NCBI RefSeq assembly: GCF_004359215.1
Contig: NC_090613.1
Span: forward strand, 2,778,424-2,822,916
DNA: 44,493 nt
Direction: 5' to 3'
From: Bremia lactucae
Lineage: Eukaryota; Oomycota; Peronosporomycetes; Peronosporales; Peronosporaceae
The translations under genes were made by a program, and so were the position numbers. Shown here piece by piece: positions 34,636 through 44,493 of this stretch. The notes beneath the pieces are model-generated. The model did no database searches. It was not told the origin of the DNA and saw only the letters and a program-made list of their open reading frames with translations. Position 1 is the first letter of the stretch; each line of letters starts with the position of its first letter.

Positions 34636-34989
34636 CACTTCCTTCGTAGTCCGTTCAACGTCCTACGCACGTTTTATCTGACATGGACTTGTTGGATGCC
34701 ACGCCAAATGCCTAGAAAAAACTGAGCGAAACGATCGACCTCCCACTAGGAACAGCAGAGGATGCGGGTCCGACGCTGTTGTGAAATTGCGACGGCGAGA
34801 ATGATCGTCAAAAATGGTCGGGGTCAGTAGGTGCGGAGCGCCCTACTGATTCAGCAACGTCAAACGAATTTGCAGGCCTTTTGACGAAAGTTGCTCCTTG
34901 CACAAACATTGTGGGTAGTTAGTTACCCCAGGTGATGAGGTTAACCTCATCACACTGAAAATAGTAATAAATAAATTGTCACTAAAGTC

Positions 34990-35290
34990 CCTAGTCGATT
35001 GTGCGCGTCGAACAGTTTTATTCGACAGAAATCGCTAGAGGATTGCAGAATCAAATTCGTTGAGCGCGATATACCTCTAATAAGGATGACAGTGTGCCTA
35101 GCAACAGGTGCATCCGTAACCGAAAAAAAACGTGTAGTTGGTATCCAATATACTGGAAAGGGAAACAGTATGATGATGATTCATCAAATTTGATTTGGAT
35201 GACAAATTCGATAATATCTTGAAGTACCATGGCCCAGAAAGCACGGGCCATTCACAAACTAGCAACAGCAAGCCAATTCGGATACGATTG
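34990..35290 (+). pseudogene. Ty3/gypsy aspartic protease remnant
   Basis: One frame carries VCLATGASVTEKKRVVGIQYT up to a stop at about 35190. A second frame then continues DLDDKFDNIL. Together they match the protease segment of oomycete gypsy pol proteins, in which the DLDDKFD block follows the first. The shift and stop between them show decay. The gag that should lie between the LTR (34625) and here is unrecognisable, so large parts are lost. Confidence 0.6.
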
Positions 35291-35297
35291 GACGTAA

Positions 35298-35358
35298 CCT
35301 CGAAAGCTCAGTCGGTATAGCGCAGTGCTAATAACGCCGGGACGATGCCAGTCTCTCG
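35298..35358 (+). repeat. tRNA-Ile(AAU)-like head of a SINE
   Basis: The sequence has an A box AGCTCAGTCGG (35305-35315), a D-arm, and an anticodon arm with loop CTAATAA (anticodon AAT, Ile) on a mostly paired stem. It then departs from tRNA: the T-arm/B box is reduced to GATGCCAGTCTC. This is the pattern of a tRNA-derived SINE, as known from Phytophthora. It is not a functional tRNA gene because the T-arm and acceptor stem do not pair. Confidence 0.5.
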
Positions 35359-36096
35359 TTTATCAGAAAGTCATCTGGTGAACGTCTTGGAGCGTCGACA
35401 AGCGTGTAGATGTCATGGGAGTGAGTGATATTGTCTCAATTACGGTTCGGTCGTTTGCACGACTGCATAAGTGGTTGCTAAAGTAAATACCAGGTGTGAT
35501 TAGCGAATGATAGTTTTAGCGATAGGACCTAGATAGTCCAAGAGAAAAACTAGCTGACCACAGGGCAATACGTAAGCACTCAGCTTAATCAATCAATTCT
35601 CGATTTAATTTAACAGCAACAGCTCCTTCCATTCTTGTCGCTCTCCACCAAAGCTCTAGCGTCAGAGTTCAAATGGCTTCCTGAAACGTTAAGTGGTGCA
35701 GGTAGGGTCCGTTAAGCATACACGAATGGACGGGAATAGGCACATCCCTCGATGCAATTCTTGCGCAATTAAAATAAGACGAGTTACATTGGCAGGTAAC
35801 CGTTCGTGCCACACATAGCATCAAAAAAGGTATGCTTGTAGAGTTGTTACTTGTGGCCGAGACTGTAAAGCTAAAATTGAGTATATTGATTGAGTGTGTG
35901 TGTAATTTCTGAGTGAAGTGATCTCACATCCATTGATTCCTGCAAAATGTTGCTGTTTTTTCGTTCCTATCGAGCAATTTTTTTAGCCAAGTTACTTTCC
36001 TTCTTTTGTAAGTCACAGCACAAAAATGGGAACGTCACTATCTGGCAGGATAGCGCTGATGAACCTTAAACATCATTTTCTAATAGGCTTAGACTT

Positions 36097-36175
36097 GCAG
36101 ACACTGGCGGGGCTCGTACCCGCGACCTCTCGGTTTGTGCTACCATATTTTACCGAATGAGCTACACTTTGGAGG
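36097..36175 (-). repeat. tRNA-like module, minus strand (SINE-type)
   Basis: On the minus strand: TGTAGCTCATTCGG as an A box, an anticodon-like arm with loop AGCACAA (would read CAC), and a perfect T stem GCGGG/CCCGC around TACGAGC, a near B box. The acceptor ends pair at only about four of seven positions and the D stem fails, so a working tRNA is unlikely. Its 5' end faces a second module of opposite orientation about 10 bp away. Confidence 0.45.
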
Positions 36176-36185
36176 GGAGAAGTAG

Positions 36186-36260
36186 GGTTCCGCGCTGGGG
36201 TAGTCGTTAAACAGCGGCTTGGTGACCCAACAGACGCGGGTTTAATTCCCGCACCAACCA
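36186..36260 (+). repeat. tRNA-like module, plus strand (SINE-type)
   Basis: It contains TGGGGTAGTCGTTAAACAGC as a D-arm-like segment and a perfect T arm, GCGGG/CCCGC around TTTAATT, close to the B box consensus. It ends ACCAACCA followed by an A-rich run. The first four acceptor bases GGTT pair with AACC at the end; the rest do not. The A-rich tail suggests a retroposed copy. Confidence 0.45.
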
Positions 36261-37070
36261 AAAAAATAAAATGGAACAGACTTCCCGATGCCCTAAGGAC
36301 CAGACGCAGCGAGAAGTATTTTAAACAAACTGTTGAGCTGCGTGTCAGAGGATTTGGGCAGTAGGCACCAATTATTTTGAAACATGGTGCGAAGAATTGT
36401 GAAACCAAAATTGGCCTTTTTAGAGCATAAAATTGTACAAACTACAAGCTATACACGTTAGTTTAATTATGTGATTACAAATAATTACATTGGAGTCAAA
36501 TATTTTCCGCGTAAAGAATCTCGTAAAACACGCTTACAACGAGCTCTACACAGCGACCATCTCTGCTCATAAATAATTACGCCAGAGTTTATCATTTCGA
36601 GCCTAATGAAAAAGTATATTGTGCTTCCGCGTCAAACATAAAGGATAATTACCATCTGTTGTCAATGAATGAGATTCATGTTGCTGATAGAGCACATAAA
36701 ACAGCTGGCGATAGGTTGTGAAATCGGCTAGTCATACCTCAACGGTCAAGAACGCTTCAGCGGTTCTAATGAGTGGCGGCTCATATTGTGCGGTAACATT
36801 AATTCTAGGCTTTCACGAGGCATTTGAACATGTGAGGCTGAGGACGTTCTAAGCTAGGTTGAGTCGCACAAGTTTAAAATGGGCGCTGTGTCGCAGCGTC
36901 TGGCCGTCGCTGATTTTTCTTCCAACTTAAAGTAGTGCGTCAATAAAAACAGAGAGATTTAATCAACCCATCAACCAATAGAACCCGCATCGAGAAGGAA
37001 AAGGGGAAGGGTTACATCGGGAAAGATAGACAGGGAACTACTATTGGAAGAATGCAAGATGGTGAAAGTG
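36261..37070. other. Gene-free stretch before the copia element
   Basis: About 800 bp with only short frames on either strand. I found no recognisable protein, tRNA-like arm or LTR end in it. It may contain the tail of the adjacent SINE-type repeat, since the first bases are A-rich. Confidence 0.4.
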
Positions 37071-37226
37071 TGTTGAAGTTCGGCCGACCACCCTCGGCAG
37101 GTACGTGCAGCTACGATCGGTTTATAAATTGGCTGGATGGTAGAGAGCGAAAGAAACATTGTGTGTAGGACGTTAAAACAATATCACTCTACTTTTCATA
37201 GCATCTTCTCGACTTACAAAATAACA
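37071..37226 (+). repeat. 5' LTR of a Ty1/copia element
   Basis: 156 bp from TGTTGAAG to AAATAACA, with a TATAAA at 37123-37128 as promoter. It is followed directly by GGTTATGAGC, a copia-type primer site. No 3' LTR copy was found in the window. Confidence 0.6.
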
Positions 37227-37236
37227 GGTTATGAGC
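37227..37236 (+). other. Copia primer-binding site (internal methionine tRNA)
   Basis: GGTTATGAGC is the complement of GCTCATAACC, the anticodon-loop region of methionine tRNA (anticodon CAT). Drosophila copia is known to prime from an internal, cleaved initiator-Met tRNA. Here the match starts right after the LTR end, as expected for that mode. Confidence 0.6.
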
Positions 37237-38430
37237 ATAAATGGTGAAGAAGTTGCTGCGGCTGAAGGTTGTCAGCAGCGGAGGGAAGATGCCAGTCGCA
37301 CAAGAGCTGGCGCCTTAGAGGTAAAAAAGAGTTCAAGAAGGAACCAAAAGACACGCAGAGCAAGCTGCTGGATCTCCTCACGGGCCTCACGGAGCGCTTG
37401 GAGTGTATGAAGGCGTCGCAAGGGCGACAGGTGGAGAAGAAGCGTTTGATGGGTCACGAGGCTAGTGTTTTTGGTTCGGTGTTGGGGCAGGGCAAGGCCA
37501 TGGCCAGAGAGGCGTTGGACGTGTCGCCACCGAGACGTGAGTCGCCCGACGTATAGCCTTCAATGCGCTTTTGTGCAAGACAGCCTGGATAAGCTGGTGA
37601 AGCAGCCAACGTTGGGATCCGCAGTAGTGCTGCCGCAGCATTACATGTCACCACCCATGTACCAGCCGACACCTCCACCACAAGTGGAATTAGGACTTTA
37701 ATACGACCGCGTGTCGGATACGCGACAGAGGAAGCTGGGCATCCGACCTTTTGATGGCAAGGAATTGTATCAAGGACTCGAAAGTGGCTTTCTATCGTGA
37801 TGCAAGAGATTTGTAAGTCAGACCATGTTCGCGGAGCGGGCAAGTGGTTTTCATTGGAGTGAAGTCGTCAAGGTGGGCGTACTAGGGCACCACTCGACGG
37901 GGTGGCGGAGCGATATTACAATCAACAGATCGAGGGGCGGTGGAAAGAGTAACCTACGCTATAGCATGCAATTCAGCGTCTACTCCATACATTTGCGACG
38001 AAGATCAATCCCTCACAAAGTACGAAGATCTTCACGGCTTTCAAGAGCTTTAGGCGAAGTTGGACGGAGCATTACCAATACTTGGTGGCCGTTAGTGAAG
38101 TGTGTGGAGGTGCCGACAACCTAGTTCAAATCAACATTGTGCATTACGCTGACCCCAGTATGAGGTGCCGATGTTGGCGAGGTTGAACCTCACGCGCATA
38201 GAATATTTGCGGCAGGCGGAAGAGCTTGCGCACATCGCGCAGTCGACTGAGCTTGCACTGCGCGGGAAGAATATCGGGAAGGACGTGGTAACACCGTCGA
38301 CAATGGGCGCCGGTCTTGCCACAATTACTGAACAGACAATCGCAAGGACCGTCGAGATGTGCGCACTAGCTACAAATGTGGTAAGCCAGGACATCAGAAG
38401 ATTGCGTGCCCCGACCGAGGACTGAGCTAA
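37231..38430 (+). pseudogene. Copia gag remnant
   Basis: Pieces in several frames. The first ATG overlaps the primer site. Then come LLDLLTGLTERLE with VFGSVLGQGKAMAREALDV (37269-37556), a proline-rich part with PPMYQPTPPPQVELG (to 37701), MFAERASGFHWSEVVKV (from 37825), and ARLNLTRIEYLRQAEELAH (from 38165). The zinc knuckle is readable near 38362-38400 as YKCGKPGHQKIAC, with the first metal-binding Cys replaced by Tyr. At least five frame breaks or stops separate these blocks. Confidence 0.8.
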
Positions 38431-41206
38431 GAGCGACGGAGGATGTTGATTTTGTCCTGGCCATAGATGGATTAAGGGTCAAGGAAGAATACTGGATCCT
38501 CGATAGCGGATCGTGTCGACACCTGGTAAATGACTCCTCAATGCTGGAAGCCCTGAGATATACTTTAGCGAGCGCGTTGCTGTGGATGGTGGTCACCTGC
38601 GCAAACGATGCGCGAAAGTGTGATTATTTCAACGACAGTAATGGAGAAAAAAAATCCAAGGCGCGCTTGACGGATGTATACTTCTCGGAAAACCTCGAGG
38701 GAAACAGAATTTCGTATGGATTGTTGGAGCGTAAATGGTGTGGAATATTGTAGTGGGGTCAGTACCGTGTGATAGCCGCAATGAACGAAGTACCAGCTGT
38801 TTTCGACGTGGGAATACGCAATAACGTGTTGGTTGTGCGTGCACAAAAAGGCGAACTAGATACGACGAGACGAGACGTGCTGTTGTCAGTACTTGCGCAA
38901 CACAGGAGGACGCCGGTCAGGATGTACAAAAAGGATCGCTAATGCACTTTCCAAAACGGCTTGCGCATCTTAATTACAACACTCTCATCAAGATGGCCAA
39001 GGATCCCGCATCACGAATACAGCTCACGGATGAGCTGCGCGCTAACTGCTTGGCTTGCGCCCAAGGGAAACAAACCAAGAACCCGCAGTCACGACAGGAC
39101 GCTGGTAGAACGCACCGATCGATGTGATTGAAGGATTCATATGCTCCGACTTAAAGAGACCGATGACTCCGCGGGACAGGTTGGGCAACCGTTATATGGT
39201 GGTTTTATCGATCATCGGACCAACTACTGTCCCTTTTTTTGGCCAAGCCCAAGGATGTTGCAGTTTAGAAGTTCAAGCACTTCATAGCTTTCTTTGAGCG
39301 ACAGTTCAACTGTCGGACTCACGTTTTGAGGACGGACGGCGGAGGAGAATACAGGACATTGGAGCTATTCTGCGAGGACACTGGTATTGCGCGTCAGGTG
39401 AGCGAGCCAAGTAACCAAGCAAATAACGGAAATGCAAAGAGAATGCACCGCATCATCATGAAAATGGTGCGGAGCATGCTCTTCGCTTGTGGATTGGTGT
39501 TAAGCTTCTGGGGAGATGCCGCGGAATACGGGGTGTATGTTCTTAAATGGAGCCCAAGCAAAGCAAATTTGGGAAGAGAGTCGCCGTTGCAAATGCTCAC
39601 GAAGAGTGCACCAGACTTAAGCGACATAGTGGCTTTTGCGCGCCGTGCATGGTGCATAGAGATGCGAGAAACAAGTCGCTGGCTGAGCGTGGAAAAAGGT
39701 ATCATCATCGGCATGAGTGGTGAAATAAAAGGCTACAGAGTTACTTGCCAAGGGAGAAAACCGTCATCGTCATGCAGCACGTTCGAAATGTCGAGACACT
39801 GACCGAGGAGCAGAATGCGCAATTACGTCGTGTGCATATAACGGAGGACTGTGAGGCAGTTGGCAATAATGGCGGTTATCTGTCGATAGAAATCCCAATT
39901 ACAGTTCGAGAAGGGAAACGCAAGGGACGCGGACAAAGGAAACCCTTGACGCGCTATGCGCACATGACCAGGACAGCGGCGCAAAAGGCACGAGAAAACG
40001 GTAAAGAAAGTGAACAGCCTGGTGAAGTGATGGATAGCGTGCGGGAGGCGGATCCGAAGAATTATGAGCAAACCATGAAGAGTGAGCAGACGGAAAAGTG
40101 GCAAATTGCATTGTCGGAAGAGCTGCAAGCGCTTGTAGACAACGGAGTTTGGCTGGTCGTAGTGCCATCAAACAATAGTCACGTGCTGCACACAAAACGG
40201 GTCTACATGACCAAAACGGATGCTGACGGAGCTATTGAACGATTTAAGGCGAGAGTTGGTTGCCTGTAGTAATGAGCAGGTATATGGCGTTGACTATGGT
40301 CTCACTTTTGCTGCTGTTATGGAGCTGAGCATGGTGAATGTGATTTAGCGGTTGCGCTGCGTTGGGAAGTACCTGCAAGACGCGGGGACATGCACAATGC
40401 GTACTTGAAGGCTGACAAAAGATATCTACTTGGCGATTCCGCAAGGGGATAAAGATTCAAGATGGCACTTAACGACATTTTGGCGTACAAGACAAATTAA
40501 ACTTAGCACTACGACCGAAAAAGTCTCTTTATGGCCTCAAGCAGGCAGGCCCCCTGTGGAGCTAACTGCTTCACGACATGCTGATGGAGGCAGGTATCAC
40601 GTAGCGTTAAACCGATATGTGCTTGTACTATAAGCATCAAGGAGACGATGTGATTAGTATCGGCGTTTACGTGGAAAACTTACTAGTCACAGCGTCCAGT
40701 TCGAGGTTGGTAAATCTGTTTTTCGAAGCGATGGCATGGTTATCGATTAATGATTTGCGCGAAGTCCGCAAAATTGTCGGAATGCGAGTTAGTTTTGGGG
40801 ACGAAAACACGTTAATGATGGACCAACAGGCGACAATCGAAGAAATACTTAAGAATCATGGTTTGGTGGCGGCGAATGGAGTTCGTACGCCTATCGGTGA
40901 AGAAGCTAATAAAGTGGAGAAGGATTAAGCGTTGCTGACAACGGTACCGGGTCAAAAAGGTGAACCAACGATCCGCGACTTTCAGTCGCTTGTGGGGTGC
41001 TTTCTCTGGGTTGCAAGATGTTCACGTCCGGATATCAGCTTTGCAGTGCACAAGGCCACGCGGCGCGCTCACCAACCTACTATGAGTGACTGGATGCTGA
41101 CAAAAAGAGTCGCCAGCTACTTAAAGGAGACCAAATACGAAAGATCACGATGATTGTCCGAAAAAATGTGGGCGAGACTGGGTTTCAAGTGGAGGTTCCG
41201 ATGTCA
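38431..41206 (+). pseudogene. Copia pol remnant (protease, integrase, reverse transcriptase, part of RNase H)
   Basis: Protease: WILDSGSCRHLVND near 38493. GAG-pre-integrase: HLNYNTLIKMAKDPAS and RANCLACAQGKQTKN (38960-39090). Integrase: RTDGGGEYRTLELF (from 39326), keeping an Asp, but the catalytic Glu position reads Lys in NGNAKRMHR. Reverse transcriptase: MKSEQTEKWQIALSEELQAL (about 40074) through IGVYVENLLVTAS (about 40660), where the usual YVDD is YVEN. RNase H start: PTIRDFQSLVGCFLWVARC (about 40965) to GETGFQVEV (about 41200). Both catalytic changes and the broken frame mean the enzymes are inactive. Confidence 0.85.
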
Positions 41207-42615
41207 ACAAACCGTATCCTCGAAGAGATACTTTGCGGATTCGTCCACTCCCTTAAGAGTTGGAGCGAGTTCTTGCCGATGGTAAGAATTTGCCATAGCA
41301 ATTCAGTGCTTGCTTCTACAAAGCATTCACCGTTTTTCGTGAATGGCTTACGCCACCCACGAATATTTACCTTGTTTAAGAGTGACTTTTATTCAAGGTG
41401 GGAGGGACTCGCTCGAGCAAAGAACCTTCTAGCTTTTGCTCATCACGCGTTGCCTTAAGGTTAATGAGAAGGATACCAATAGGGATTTAATTTAAATTGA
41501 AGTGGGCAAACAACTCAATAATAACAGTAATGCTATTACTGACTTTGATAACGATGCTGTGAGACTCAGCATCGAAGCTAATATCATTAATGAGAACGAT
41601 AATACTCTCAATAATGAAGAGATTGATATCTCCGCAGTGAGAGCCGGTCCCGCTCAAAACAAAAATCAAACCGAGTCAGCAGGTGATTTCCTGTTGGATA
41701 GGGAAGCAGTGGTCCGATTCGTACAGGATTTCATCGCTGATGCGGTAAGCCGACAATAATGGAACTGTAAGAGCAAACATACTTTCATTTAGTGTGAACG
41801 ATGTAATCCTACTGACTACGGTAAACCTACCAAAACATGTAGTGACGAATGTAGGCAGTAATAAATTACGGCCCAGGTATATCGGATCGTTTCGTGTACT
41901 ACATCGCCAAGGCAATGCGTACAAGATCGAGCTGCCTCGTAGTATGCGTACGCACCCTACGTTTTATGTTCGGCGTCTCCGCCAGTATCACCAGTACGAG
42001 GCTTCTCTCGATTCTGTATTACACTGGAACGGTCTAGGACATTCACAAAAGCCTGATGGTTTCGGAACAGAGTCTGATTCTCATGAACCAGACGATCCAC
42101 TCTTTCCTCCAAGGAGCGATCTCGTGACGAGCTGTCACCAGCTCGTCTTGAAGGGACTGATGTGTCCGTTCGTTCGCCAGTTGATCAGTCGCAACCTGTG
42201 CACAATTAATTCTCAACTGGTCAAGAGAAACATCATTAACCGTCAACGCAAACTTGCGCCAACGGGAACGCTCGTGATCAATGTGTTACCTCAAGTAGTG
42301 AAGCGCGGGGTCCAAATCACGATGTTGAGATGGGTTCTTCAAACGAGGCGATCTCAAATTCCCTCCCCTCTCCTCATCCTTTGACGGATTCTATTGGGGA
42401 GAAGCATTTTCTTGTTGAAAGCTTCTCGAACCACCATAAGGAATTCGAAAGAGTTTACTCGTTCGTTGGCGAGGATATCCATTCTCGCATGATTGTTCGG
42501 AACATCGTTTCCAACTGATGTTGGACGTTTCGGGTCTCGTCCCGCAGTACGACGAGACCCATCCTCCTCGACAGAAGGTCCATCGAAGAACGAGCACTTC
42601 CCGCGCTCGTAACTC
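41200..42615 (+). pseudogene. Ty3/gypsy integrase 3' half with GPF and chromodomain remnants
   Basis: Starts in the integrase core (NRILEEILCGFVHSLKSWSEF and HSPFFVNGLRHPRI, 41208-41360). It continues with DFLLDREAVVRFVQDFIADAV (to 41756) and the GPF module VLHRQGNAYKIELPRSMRTH (about 41911), whose motif reads IGSFRV instead of IGPFRV. A damaged chromodomain follows (FLVESFSNHHKE, about 42409), ending in SGLVPQYDETHP (to about 42570). Reverse transcriptase, RNase H and the catalytic integrase part are missing. Stops and shifts break it. It is joined directly to truncated copia on the left and to a transposase on the right. Confidence 0.8.
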
Positions 42616-43583
42616 GCTTTCTAACAGCATGGTGCCAGACACCACCATTGCCCAGCAGTTTCTTGCGGGTTTTAATAAGGACAGTACTAGCTCACAGTCG
42701 CACTCACCGCCAATGCCGATGGATCGCACTAACTGCCACCATTTTTTTCGGGCATGCCAAAAGAACTCACTGCTTAAATCGCAAAAGTGGTGGGCTTGGG
42801 CTTTACTACCGGTTAAACAAGACAGCTTGAATGACTGGCGTATTTTTCCAAGAGTCCTTGAAATGCCTTGATGCAGATATGCGTGCAGCAAATCGCAACA
42901 TTCTCTTGCGAATGGATAAATGCACCTTCGCATATTTTGGATGAGTGTCTCAAATGTTGAAACATGCCCGTTGCCACCAAGCAGCATCAAAGATCCAGCC
43001 AATGTGTCATTGCTGCGTTCAAGAGGCACTATCAGCGCGTCAGTCGCAAAATGCATTGGATCTTGGTGAGCGGAACGAGCAACTTCTTTACAAGGTCTAC
43101 CAACTTACCGCAATGAGGTGGCGCCTTGCATTAGGGAATGAGAACTCGCAAATTACAATCGAGAATTGTTTTCGCCACACCGGATTGTTTGAAAATATAA
43201 CAGGCGACCTATCTCTGATATTGACAGAGAAGCGTGTTAAGGAGGGCCTCATCGTTGCTCTTATGAGATTGCCTTTGCGAAATCTAATGTCGATTCAAAT
43301 GCTTTAATTGCTGATGAAAGTGGTGATTCTGAGTGATGAGGAGATCGCAAACATCGTCATCAGTGATAATAATGATTTGTATGCTTATGATAAAGCTGAG
43401 GCGGAGGAACCAGTCAAGCTTAGCCGTGGTGAAAAGCCGAAAGGGCTTTCTGTATCAATTTCAGAGGTGAATCCAGCATATCCTGTTGAACATCAAATAC
43501 ATTGTCAGCTACGTAGAATCCAAAACAGTGTCCGGTGTGAAAATCTCCAACCGTCAACACTTGTCACCTTGCTAGGCCAGTAA
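42616..43583 (+). pseudogene. pogo/Tigger-type DDE transposase remnant
   Basis: Pieces match the C-terminal two thirds of Tigger/pogo transposases: MVPDTTIAQQFLAGF (about 42630), LTANADGSH then FFGHAKRTHCLNRKSGGLGL (about 42700-42810), MTGVFFQESLKCLDADMRAA (about 42832), ILLRMD keeping the second catalytic Asp (about 42906), SKIQPM, QNALDLGE, and YQLTAMRW with IENCFRHTGLFENI (about 43105-43197). It shifts frame several times. Stops in the main frame are at about 42828, 42942 and 43305. The N-terminal DNA-binding domain and the first catalytic Asp are absent. Confidence 0.75.
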
Positions 43584-44371
43584 TAAGAGAGTTCTTAAAG
43601 GTTATTTTGGTCCTTTGGGCCATAACTTATGCTTTATAACAGTCACCACTAAACGATGTTTGCACCATATTTTCTGATAACTTATGAGAGGTTACAACTT
43701 AGCGAAGGATAATTTATTGGAGGTTTTACTGTAATGCAATTATATAATTTAATTTTTTGTGTTGCTATTGCTGAAGCGGCAGACTGAGTGTCGCTGTTAA
43801 CTGTTATTTTTCAATTGTCGTCGGCCGGTTCGCTGTCTTTCACACAGCAGCTGCGGCCTATTTCGATTTCAATCCTAGCATGCCTACTGTTTATTCCTAA
43901 AGTAAGTACCCACGTATCATAATATAATACCCCCTTTTTAATAATATTTTTTTTAATTTCCATTAAAATGTTAATTTCTTCTTTAGATAAATTATAAAAT
44001 ATATTTTTAATTTTTTTTACTATAAAATTATTTCGCCGTCCTTTCATAGTGACGAGGCCACAGATAATCCAATGAAATTTTCAAGATGAACTATTAGCTG
44101 AAAAAATCACGAAGCATTCATGCCAAACTAAACTTTAGATAAGCTTGAAATACCCTAAGCCGTATTTTGATCGTGTTTGATATTTACTAACTCAACATTT
44201 TTCTCGCTCTAATCAATAATTCCTCATTTGCGGTCTAAAAATGCGTCTGCGACCTAGGCATCATTTAATGGAAATTTGTCAAGCTTTATACCTTACTTAA
44301 TTGTCATTGAAAAAAAGTTTTCACCTCTTTCGTCCATAGACACAATGCTCATTACCACAATATATATGCAA
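43584..44371. other. AT-rich repeat flank without a recognisable gene
   Basis: About 790 bp with long T and A runs. GATAACTTATGAGAGGTTAC near 43676 might be the transposon's 3' terminal repeat, but no partner was found. A minus-strand ATG-led frame of 78 codons (43811-44047) is Lys/Ile/Asn-rich, as expected for translated AT-rich DNA, and is not called as a gene. Confidence 0.4.
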
Positions 44372-44493
44372 TGTAACGGGGTGTATCGTTACATGAAATT
44401 AACATTTAAAGGTTGTTAATTAACATATTATCTAAAAGGTAGATAATATTTGGAGAATATTACTTTATATAGTAATATCCTGAATTCTTATCC
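44372..44493 (+). repeat. 5' end of a gypsy LTR, cut by the window edge
   Basis: Starts TGTAACGGGGTGTATCG and matches the outer 110 bp of the LTR at 1834 (minus strand) with about ten percent substitutions and small gaps. Its orientation is plus, so the element runs to the right, out of the window. Confidence 0.8.

Larger units (their letters stand above)
37071..41206 (+). mobile_element. Degenerate Ty1/copia retrotransposon, truncated in RNase H
   Basis: The 5' LTR, primer site, gag, protease, integrase and reverse transcriptase are all recognisable in the right order on the plus strand. The reading is broken by many stops and shifts into short pieces. The element ends inside the RNase H region at about 41200, where gypsy-type integrase sequence begins without any LTR between. 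It cannot be autonomous. Confidence 0.85.

Noticed and set aside
35298..36260. Functional tRNA genes
   Set aside because: Acceptor stems and D or T arms do not pair well enough; the A and B boxes fit tRNA-derived repeats instead.
36186..36260. Tandem or CRISPR-like repeat array around the tRNA-like modules
   Set aside because: There are only two modules, in opposite orientation and different in sequence, with no regular spacers.
43811..44047. 78-codon minus-strand ORF rich in Lys, Ile and Asn
   Set aside because: Composition is what translated AT-rich repeat DNA gives; no domain, neighbour or promoter supports it.

Overview
The window looks like nuclear DNA of a Peronosporales oomycete (Phytophthora or a downy mildew). 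The basis is the introns (58-77 bp, GT-AG, some with CTAAC/CTAAT branch sites), very large nearly intronless genes packed 60-650 bp apart, and Ty3/gypsy, Ty1/copia and tRNA-derived repeats whose proteins I recognise as typical of oomycete genomes. No species is assigned, and no search could be run.

Layout. Positions 1-1834 hold the 5' part of a Ty3/gypsy element on the minus strand: LTR, primer-binding site and an intact gag that runs off the window. A gene island follows at 2254-31942. It contains (i) a giant HECT-type E3 ubiquitin ligase whose two long reading frames are joined by a 67-bp intron (4798 aa); (ii) a PIG-O/GPI13-type GPI-anchor ethanolamine-phosphate transferase; (iii) tail-to-tail with it, a minus-strand leucine-rich-repeat protein that I rebuild from four exons (813 aa); and (iv) divergent from that, a giant ubiquitin-specific protease (about 2923 aa). 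After about 1.8 kb with no convincing gene comes a small protein that is essentially one PARP-type zinc finger (33703-34011), then a short presequence-like ORF beside an LTR.

From 34371 to 43583 the DNA is a repeat graveyard. It holds a gypsy LTR and protease relic, three tRNA-like SINE heads, a copia element (5' LTR at 37071) with dead integrase and reverse transcriptase motifs, a gypsy integrase/chromodomain 3' fragment fused to the truncated copia, and a pogo/Tigger-type transposase fused to that. At 44372 an LTR of the same family as the left-hand one begins on the plus strand, so the window is bracketed by two outward-pointing copies.

How the genes relate. Two of the four large genes are opposing enzymes of ubiquitin signalling, a ligase and a deubiquitinase, each carrying several binding modules. 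PIG-O acts in the ER membrane on GPI anchors and is not obviously linked to them. The most unusual protein-level features are in the deubiquitinase: a Tudor-like insert between its Cys and Gln/Asp boxes, and a roughly 100-residue module duplicated near its two ends. I saw no CRISPR array, operon-like cassette or RXLR/CRN effector gene.
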